From the NCBI GenBank assembly GCA_047606825.1, contig JASGDY010000087.1:1-64000 (forward strand): a stretch of 64,000 nt of DNA. Direction: 5' to 3'. The position numbers were made by a program, and so were the translations under genes. Position 1 is the first letter of the stretch. Every line of letters starts with the position of its first letter. This stretch comes from Rhizosphaericola sp047606825. GTDB lineage: Bacteria > Bacteroidota > Bacteroidia > Chitinophagales > Chitinophagaceae. The notes under the pieces were generated by a model. The model saw nothing but the letters and a program-made list of their open reading frames with translations. It did no database searches and was not told where the DNA came from. Of this stretch, positions 59,007 to 64,000 are shown piece by piece.

Positions 59007-60074
59007 TTATAGTGCGTCCAGGTGTTGATGGTAGATGATGTCAACACGGTTGTTGTCTAGTCTGTGTTGTTGGTTGATTGTAAGTGTATGGCCAAATGTG
59101 GGTGCCTTCAGCCCGTTTTTGACCATCAGATGTTCATTGGTGATGATGCGTGCTTCATCCCACAAACCTCTGTCTATAAAGGATTGCAGCAGTTGCGTAC
59201 CGCCTTCTACCAATATACTTTGTATATTGTTGTTATAACCATATTGTAGTATTTCATCGATATAGTCCGTGTCGTTTTTTATAGTATGGAATTGTATGTT
59301 TTTTTCGTTTTGTTTTTCTTTTTTTGTGAATAGTATAGTAGTTGCATCACTGTTATACAGTGCGTTGTTTTTATTTATCGTCAAGTTTTTGTCGATGGCT
59401 AACCGTATCGGTCGACGACCTGTCCACAACCTATTCGTTAAGGATGGATTGTCCAATGTTGCCGTGCGTGTGCCGACCAATATCGCGGCTTCCTGGCTGC
59501 GCCATTGATGCACTAAGCGATTGCAGATGTCATTGGAAATATATAGTCTGTCGTTCTTCGCTTGGTTTTGGTAGGCGATGGAGCCGTCGGCAGTCTGCGC
59601 CCATTTCAAGAGTATATAAGGTCTTTTCTTTTTGTGGAAGGTAAAGAAACGCCGATTGAGGAAAATGCATGCTTTGTCGAGCGTGCTCATGGTTACGTCA
59701 AGGCCGGCATACAGGAGTTTTTCGATGCCTTTGCCGTTGACGGCTTCAAAAGGGTCCCGGCAACCAACGACGATTTTGGGAATGCGTTTTCGGATGATGA
59801 GGTCAGCACATGGCGGCGTTTTCCCAAAATGTGCGCAGGGTTCCAGTGAAACGTATATCGTGGATTTTTGGAGGAGCGGTTCGTCCTCTTTTTTCACACT
59901 GTTGATGCAGTTGACCTCGGCGTGCGGTTGTCCATATTGTTGATGGTAGCCTTCGCCGATAATACGATTGTCATGCAGCAAAACCGCCCCCACCAAAGGA
60001 TTGGGCGACACGTGGCCTGCGCCTAATCGTGCTAGTTCTAGACAACGTTGCATGTGTACTTCTTCCTTGGACAT
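59007..60074 (-). CDS. ribD: Riboflavin biosynthesis protein RibD (deaminase/reductase)
   Basis: 355 residues with both domains. The deaminase half has the zinc motif HAEVNCI and EPCAHFGKTPPC; the reductase half starts near 150 (RPYILLKWAQTADGSIAY) with LVEGGTQLLQSFI. Converts the GTP-derived pyrimidine to the 5-amino-ribitylamino-uracil phosphate in riboflavin synthesis. The ATG at 60074 follows a TATCTTTG box by 5 bases. Not followed by other rib genes. Confidence 0.96.
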   Translation of the reverse strand: MSKEEVHMQRCLELARLGAGHVSPNPLVGAVLLHDNRIIGEGYHQQYGQPHAEVNCINSVKKEDEPLLQKSTIYVSLEPCAHFGKTPPCADLIIRKRIPKIVVGCRDPFEAVNGKGIEKLLYAGLDVTMSTLDKACIFLNRRFFTFHKKKRPYILLKWAQTADGSIAYQNQAKNDRLYISNDICNRLVHQWRSQEAAILVGTRTATLDNPSLTNRLWTGRRPIRLAIDKNLTINKNNALYNSDATTILFTKKEKQNEKNIQFHTIKNDTDYIDEILQYGYNNNIQSILVEGGTQLLQSFIDRGLWDEARIITNEHLMVKNGLKAPTFGHTLTINQQHRLDNNRVDIIYHQHLDAL

Positions 60075-60079
60075 CGCCG

Positions 60080-60113
60080 CAAAGATAATTGATTAGCGAA
60101 TGGTATATTTTTG
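60080..60113. promoter_or_regulatory. Divergent -7 boxes of ribD and prmC
   Basis: CAAAGATA at 60080-60087 (TATCTTTG on the minus strand) ends 5 bases before the ribD ATG; TATTTTTG at 60106-60113 ends 4 bases before the prmC ATG. Both messages would be leaderless. Confidence 0.6.
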
Positions 60114-60117
60114 TACC

Positions 60118-60975
60118 ATGACGATATCGGACGAAAAAAGGCAGTTGGCGGTTGATTTGGCGGGCCTTTACGAAGAAAGGGAAGCGCAGGCAATAGCGGA
60201 AATGGTTTTTGAAAAACTCACCGGGTTGACACGCATACAACTGCTTTTGGACAGGGCAGGATGGCTGACCTCCGACCAGCTAAGGCAATTGCAGTCATGG
60301 AAAGAGGATTTGCTCCGACATCGACCGGTCCAATATGTGTTGGGGGAGGCATGGTTCATGGGAATGCCTTTTTTCGTGCAGGAAGGTGCGCTGGTGCCGC
60401 GTCCGGAAACAGAGGAACTCGTACTGTGGGTTTTGGAAACGATGGATGGAAAACCTGGAAATGCATTGGACATCGGTACGGGCAGCGGCTGCGTCGCCAT
60501 TTCCATTGCTAGGAACAATCCGCAACTTCATGTCCTGGCTGTTGACAGTTCCCCTGAGGCACTTCGGATTGCAGAAAAAAACAACCAAAAGCTGCAAGCT
60601 AATGTTTCTTTTCGGGAAATGGACATATTGGTCGCCAATGCAAATGATTTTCCGGAAAAATGGGACGTCATCGTTAGTAATCCACCGTATATTGCCGAGA
60701 TGGAGCGGAATGATATGAACCACAATGTGTTGGGTTTTGAACCGGAAATGGCACTGTTTGTGCCAGATGCCGACCCGTTATTGTTTTATAGGGCGATTGC
60801 TAACCTGGCAACCCAAATCCTACGTTCCGGAGGTTATTTATTTTTTGAGATTAACGAAAAATTTGGAAAAGAAGTAGTAGATTTACTAGCTTTTTTGGGC
60901 TTTAAGGATGTTGTTTTAAGAAAGGATTTGCAAGGTAGGCATCGGCTAGTAAAAGCTTTATGGCTTGTTAATTAA
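60118..60975 (+). CDS. prmC: Release-factor glutamine methyltransferase
   Basis: 285 residues. Helical N-domain; GEAWFMGMPFFV leads to the class I SAM fold with ALDIGTGSGCVAISIA and the catalytic motif SNPPYI. Methylates the GGQ glutamine of RF1 and RF2. ATG 60118 is chosen over the TTG-like start at 60100 because MTISDEK follows the -7 box at a spacing seen in other genes here. Confidence 0.94.
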   Translation: MTISDEKRQLAVDLAGLYEEREAQAIAEMVFEKLTGLTRIQLLLDRAGWLTSDQLRQLQSWKEDLLRHRPVQYVLGEAWFMGMPFFVQEGALVPRPETEELVLWVLETMDGKPGNALDIGTGSGCVAISIARNNPQLHVLAVDSSPEALRIAEKNNQKLQANVSFREMDILVANANDFPEKWDVIVSNPPYIAEMERNDMNHNVLGFEPEMALFVPDADPLLFYRAIANLATQILRSGGYLFFEINEKFGKEVVDLLAFLGFKDVVLRKDLQGRHRLVKALWLVN

Positions 60976-61051
60976 CATCTGGAAATGGGCTCTATTCCAG
61001 AATTTTGCTTTTCGAAAAAAATCGGTTAACCCTATAAGGTTATTGAAGGAT

Positions 61052-61714
61052 ATGCAACTGGGTTTTTTATTTAAAATGGCTTTATTTTGTTCGGGCGGCA
61101 TGGCGTTGGTTTCCTGTGCTGAACCGAAAAAACAGAATTATACAATGAATGATGAAGTAGTGGCGCAGATTGGCAGCAATACGGATACGGCAACTTTTGG
61201 TACGGGCTGCTTCTGGTGTACGGAAGCGATTTTCCAACGGTTAAAAGGCGTTGTGAAAGTCGTCAGTGGTTATAGCGGTGGCAATAAACCCAATCCGACT
61301 TATGAAGAGGTCTGTTCGGGTGCGACCGGATACGCAGAGGTATGCCGCATTTATTTTGACTCTACCGAAATCTCCTTCCCTGAATTGCTGAAAGTGTTCT
61401 GGAAAGTCCATGACCCTACAACGCTCAACCGCCAAGGCAACGATGTCGGTACGCAGTACAGAAGCGTCATCTTCTACAACAACGACGAACAGAAAAAAGA
61501 AGCTGAATTTTACAAGGGACAGTTGGACAAATCCGGTGCTTTCAACGCACCTATCGTGACGGCGATTGAACCGGTCAAAAACTTTTACGCAGCAGAGGAT
61601 TACCACCAGAACTACTACAACAACAATTCTGGCCAGGCGTATTGCCACTTTGTGATACAACCCAAACTGAAAAAGTTTGAAGAGGCCTTCCAGACTAAGT
61701 TGAAGACGTATTAA
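61052..61714 (+). CDS. msrA: Peptide methionine-S-sulfoxide reductase A, secreted form
   Basis: 220 residues. N-terminal hydrophobic segment with a possible lipobox (MALVSC), then the MsrA fold: catalytic Cys in FGTGCFWCTEAIFQ, GYSGG, and EDYHQNYY. Recycles oxidised Met-S-sulfoxide in proteins; the signal suggests work in the periplasm. Start at ATG 61052 is preferred for the signal; ATG 61076 and one at 60965 overlapping prmC are alternatives. Confidence 0.92.
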   Translation: MQLGFLFKMALFCSGGMALVSCAEPKKQNYTMNDEVVAQIGSNTDTATFGTGCFWCTEAIFQRLKGVVKVVSGYSGGNKPNPTYEEVCSGATGYAEVCRIYFDSTEISFPELLKVFWKVHDPTTLNRQGNDVGTQYRSVIFYNNDEQKKEAEFYKGQLDKSGAFNAPIVTAIEPVKNFYAAEDYHQNYYNNNSGQAYCHFVIQPKLKKFEEAFQTKLKTY

Positions 61715-61758
61715 AAAGGGAAAAGGAAAAACAGTCGTACTACTCCTTATGGTTATTT

Positions 61759-62439
61759 TTATTTAGTCGTCTTACTTTTCTGAAACAATAAAAACGAATA
61801 GACAATAGGGACCAGGGACAGTACAAAAATTCCAGGCAGCATTATCCAAATGGAATAGTTGGATGAAACAACCAACAATATCACCCCCAAAACCAGTCCC
61901 CCCCAAAACCACAACTTGCCTGTGAGACGGTGTGTGCGTCGCCAGTTTTCCGGGTTTTCCAATGTCCATGGAACGCGCACGCCGATGAAATAGTTGGGCT
62001 TCACATTGGCAATGAAGTTGCCTAAAATACTGAAAAACAGACAGACGATAATCTCAATTCCTTTTGCGCTCAATGCATTGCTTTGGGGTGCAGTGGGTGT
62101 ATATCGGACTGTGATGAAAATAGTGTATATCGACAAGGTGGCTATTAGCCCTACAATAGTCCAACTGATTTTTCGGGTCAACGGATTGTCACCGGATAGC
62201 TTTTGTTTTGGGTCTATTTTGTCTACATACAGCACAAGTGCAGATATGCCGATGCCGACTAATGACAGGACGAGTTGTGTCGTAAGCATTTCGGACTTGT
62301 CGCCAAAACGGTCGGGCTGGTTGTCTCCACCGTAATGCATCGGCACTTGTGCGGGCAACTGTGGCCACACATACAACAAATACACAAATGGCAATACCAA
62401 AAATATAACCTGTAGAAGCAAAATCGTCGTTCTTTTCAT
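61759..62439 (-). CDS. SdpI-family membrane protein
   Basis: 226 residues with about six hydrophobic helices. DUF1648 N-terminus (LPAQVPMHYGGDNQPDRFGDKSEM) and SdpI-like C-terminal part (GNFIANVKPNYFIGVRVPWTLENPENWRRTHRLTGKLW). In Bacillus SdpI gives immunity to the SdpC toxin and sequesters the SdpR repressor. Its start overlaps the regulator stop (ATGA). No toxin gene is visible. Confidence 0.92.
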   Translation of the reverse strand: MKRTTILLLQVIFLVLPFVYLLYVWPQLPAQVPMHYGGDNQPDRFGDKSEMLTTQLVLSLVGIGISALVLYVDKIDPKQKLSGDNPLTRKISWTIVGLIATLSIYTIFITVRYTPTAPQSNALSAKGIEIIVCLFFSILGNFIANVKPNYFIGVRVPWTLENPENWRRTHRLTGKLWFWGGLVLGVILLVVSSNYSIWIMLPGIFVLSLVPIVYSFLLFQKSKTTK

Positions 62440-62726
62440 GGTATTATTTTTTTATTGTTTAGTTTAAAGAGCCAACTGATGATTTCGTCCACAACCGTAG
62501 TGTTCAGCGAATAAATGATTTGCTGTCCCTGTTTACGCGCATCGACCATGCCAGCCCGTTTCAACAAGTCCAAATGGTGCGAAATGCTGGGTGCGGTCAT
62601 GTCAAAATGCGCCGCAATCTCTCCCGCCGACAAATCCTCTGGACGCAACAGTTCCAGTATTTGCCTCCTTGTCTCGTCATTCAACGCTTTAAATGCCAAT
62701 GTGAGCGGCTGCATATATTTAGACAT
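62436..62726 (-). CDS. ArsR/SdpR-family autorepressor
   Basis: 96 residues with a winged helix-turn-helix (DETRRQILELLRPEDLSAGEIAAHFDMTAPSISHHLDLL). No metal-binding Cys pair of ArsR/SmtB is present, consistent with the SdpR branch. Forms a two-gene operon with the sdpI-like gene by a 4-base overlap. The palindrome over its start codon suggests direct autorepression. Confidence 0.92.
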   Translation of the reverse strand: MSKYMQPLTLAFKALNDETRRQILELLRPEDLSAGEIAAHFDMTAPSISHHLDLLKRAGMVDARKQGQQIIYSLNTTVVDEIISWLFKLNNKKIIP

Positions 62727-62745
62727 TTAGACAAATATCTAAATA
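62716..62745. promoter_or_regulatory. Probable operator of the sdpR-like gene
   Basis: TATTTAGA (62716-62723) and TCTAAATA (62738-62745) form a perfect interrupted palindrome; the start codon (62726-62724) and the promoter -7 region GATATTTG lie inside it. Confidence 0.65.
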
Positions 62746-62845
62746 ATAGTTGAGATGATAAAATCTTTTTAAAGATTTTTTTAATTCGTTATTGTATCAT
62801 AGCTCCGTAGGTGCGTACTTATGGTAGTATAGTTGCAACATATAT

Positions 62846-62903
62846 AAAAAGTTCCGTAGGAACGACCTTATATATTCCTAAGGTCGTTCCTACGGAACTT
62901 TTT
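62846..62903. repeat. 58-base hairpin with a 25-bp perfect stem
   Basis: Left arm 62846-62870 begins AAAAAGTTCCGTAGGAACG; the right arm 62879-62903 is its exact complement; loop of 8. A related half-word GCTCCGTAGGTGCG lies at 62802. CCGTAGGAACG words are known dispersed repeats in Bacteroidota genomes. Confidence 0.75.
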
Positions 62904-62955
62904 GAGCTTAGTTGTTTATGGCTACCAAAAGGTCGTCCGCGACAGCGGACTTTCC

Positions 62956-64000
62956 CTACCCGTGCCTAAAATGTCTTTTGTCGGTAATTACCATTGCTAA
63001 GCCATTCTCAACGCTATAGTCGATGCTGTCCTTGTCGCGGATGGAGCCGCCGGGCTGTATGAATGCTTCGATGCCCGCCTTGTGCGCAATGGACACACAG
63101 TCGTTGAACGGGAAAAACGCGTCGGATGCCAACACCGCGCCACGCAGGTCAAAGTTGAACTGGTGGGCTTTCTCGATGGCGTGTCGCAGCGCATCGACAC
63201 GGCTGGTCTGTCCGCAGCCTTTTCCGACAAGCTGGCGGTTTTTGACGAGCGCTATGGCGTTGCTTTTCAGGTGTTTGCAGACGATGTTTGCAAAAGCGAG
63301 GTCTGCCTTTTCGGTATCGGTCGTTTCGCGGCCGCCGACTTCCTTCCAAGCGGCAAAGTTTCCTTTGTCCACGTCCTGCACCAGTACGCCGTTGAGGATG
63401 GATTTGAATTGCGTGTTGTTGTCGCTGGCTTTAGGGTTCAACTGCAAGAGGATGCGGTTCTTTTTCTTTTTCAGGACTTCCAGCGCGTCTTCGTCAAATG
63501 TAGGCGCAATCAGCACTTCAAAGAAAACTTCGCTGATTTTTTCGGCGGTCGCTTTGTCGATGGTGCCGGAGGAAATCAGGATGCCGCCAAATGCGCTTTC
63601 GGGGTCGCCCGCATCAGCCGCGTCGTAGGCTTCCTTGACCGTGGGACGGATGGCAACGCCGCAGACATTGGTATGCTTGATGATAGCAAACAGCCTGTCC
63701 TGTTCGTCCTTAAATTCGTTCAACAAGGCGATGGCGGCATCCACGTCCACAAGGTTGTTGTAGGAAAGTTCCTTGCCGTTGAGCTGCGTAAATTCCTCGC
63801 TCAAGTCGCCGTAGAAAGCCGCTTTTTGGTCGGGGTTTTCGCCGTAGCGCAGTGATTGTTTATTGCTTAACGGACGCAAAATCGTTCCGTTGAAATAATT
63901 GTTGATGGCAATATCGTAGTTCATCACTACTTCAAAAGCCTTGGCCGCAAAGGCTTTGCGCTCTTCGATGGAAGTCACGCCATCCTGCGCCTTTAAGACT
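62956..64000 (-). CDS. purH: Bifunctional PurH, C-terminal AICAR transformylase part (5' end outside window)
   Basis: 348 codons are in frame up to the window edge (…LKAQDGVTSIEERKAFAAKAF), so the gene enters from the right and its IMP cyclohydrolase front is outside. The visible domain has SLRYGENPDQKAAFY, KHTNVCGVA, DPESAFGG, GQTSRVDALRHAI, SDAFFPFNDCV and QPGGSIRDKD. It adds the formyl group to AICAR from 10-formyl-THF, the last but one step to IMP. Confidence 0.96.
   Translation of the reverse strand, partial: VLKAQDGVTSIEERKAFAAKAFEVVMNYDIAINNYFNGTILRPLSNKQSLRYGENPDQKAAFYGDLSEEFTQLNGKELSYNNLVDVDAAIALLNEFKDEQDRLFAIIKHTNVCGVAIRPTVKEAYDAADAGDPESAFGGILISSGTIDKATAEKISEVFFEVLIAPTFDEDALEVLKKKKNRILLQLNPKASDNNTQFKSILNGVLVQDVDKGNFAAWKEVGGRETTDTEKADLAFANIVCKHLKSNAIALVKNRQLVGKGCGQTSRVDALRHAIEKAHQFNFDLRGAVLASDAFFPFNDCVSIAHKAGIEAFIQPGGSIRDKDSIDYSVENGLAMVITDKRHFRHG

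Overview
The window looks like chromosomal DNA of a Bacteroidota bacterium, most likely of the Chitinophagales/Sphingobacteriales side, although species cannot be fixed from this sequence. Reasons: many genes are preceded by the Bacteroidota-type promoter (TTTG, about 19 bases, TAnnTTTG); Shine-Dalgarno sites are largely absent; a gliding-motility gldC gene is present; and outer-membrane TonB-receptor, TolC and OstA genes mark a Gram-negative envelope. About 65 protein genes, five or six broken genes, one tRNA-Phe, one SAM-I riboswitch and an unusually dense set of intergenic palindromes were found. No rRNA, CRISPR array or replication origin was seen.

Layout. 1-6.2 kb is accessory: a tyrosine recombinase cut by the window edge, a complete minus-strand marR-tolC-hlyD-MFS multidrug efflux operon, and a decayed SDR gene. 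6.2-14.5 kb holds sixA-like phosphatase, pncB, aldo/keto reductase, a YbgC-type thioesterase, an ECF-like sigma gene joined by a deletion to the tail of an outer-membrane barrel gene, two repeat elements, a frameshifted remnant and clpB. 14.5-18.1 kb has a TetR regulator and a class Ib ribonucleotide reductase alpha gene (nrdE) with its own small redoxin. 18.2-23.4 kb is a second accessory patch: M61 peptidase, debris, a truncated GH127-like gene and a glutaminase-A-like protein. 23.6-26.7 kb is the core translation operon rplM-rpsI-rpsB-tsf.

26.7-38.3 kb carries small envelope proteins, rbfA, a LolE-like permease, an SGNH hydrolase, a DUF1080 protein, tRNA-Phe, DUF3050, the divergent asnS/rho pair and a DinB gene broken by one base. 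38.3-41.7 kb is a metal-uptake locus: DtxR-type repressor, two DtxR-like operators, a TonB receptor with a CxxC in its plug and a periplasmic thioredoxin-like protein. 41.7-45.4 kb is gldC, yqeY, cvpA, an alpha/beta hydrolase, a CBS protein and an OmpA lipoprotein. 45.5-48.3 kb is a methionine/threonine block in which a SAM-I riboswitch with its terminator precedes metX, followed by hom.

48.5-64 kb contains a ROK sugar kinase, rplU-rpmA, a DegQ/HtrA protease, a LuxC-like acyl-CoA reductase facing a ferredoxin, ddl, a PASTA protein and an OstA/LptA-like protein, then ribD-yigZ, prmC, msrA, an sdpR-sdpI-like pair, and the 3' part of purH at the edge.

The strongest unexplained signals are (i) a family of short palindromes sharing GGAGTC(C/T)C or TTCTCCGCACAGTC words, found in at least seven intergenic gaps and often nested in longer inverted repeats; (ii) several genes, mainly regulators, whose start codon lies only 3-5 bases after a TAnnTTTG box, which predicts leaderless mRNAs; and (iii) repeated gene decay in the first 40 kb. 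No clearly new defence or biosynthetic system was recognised.
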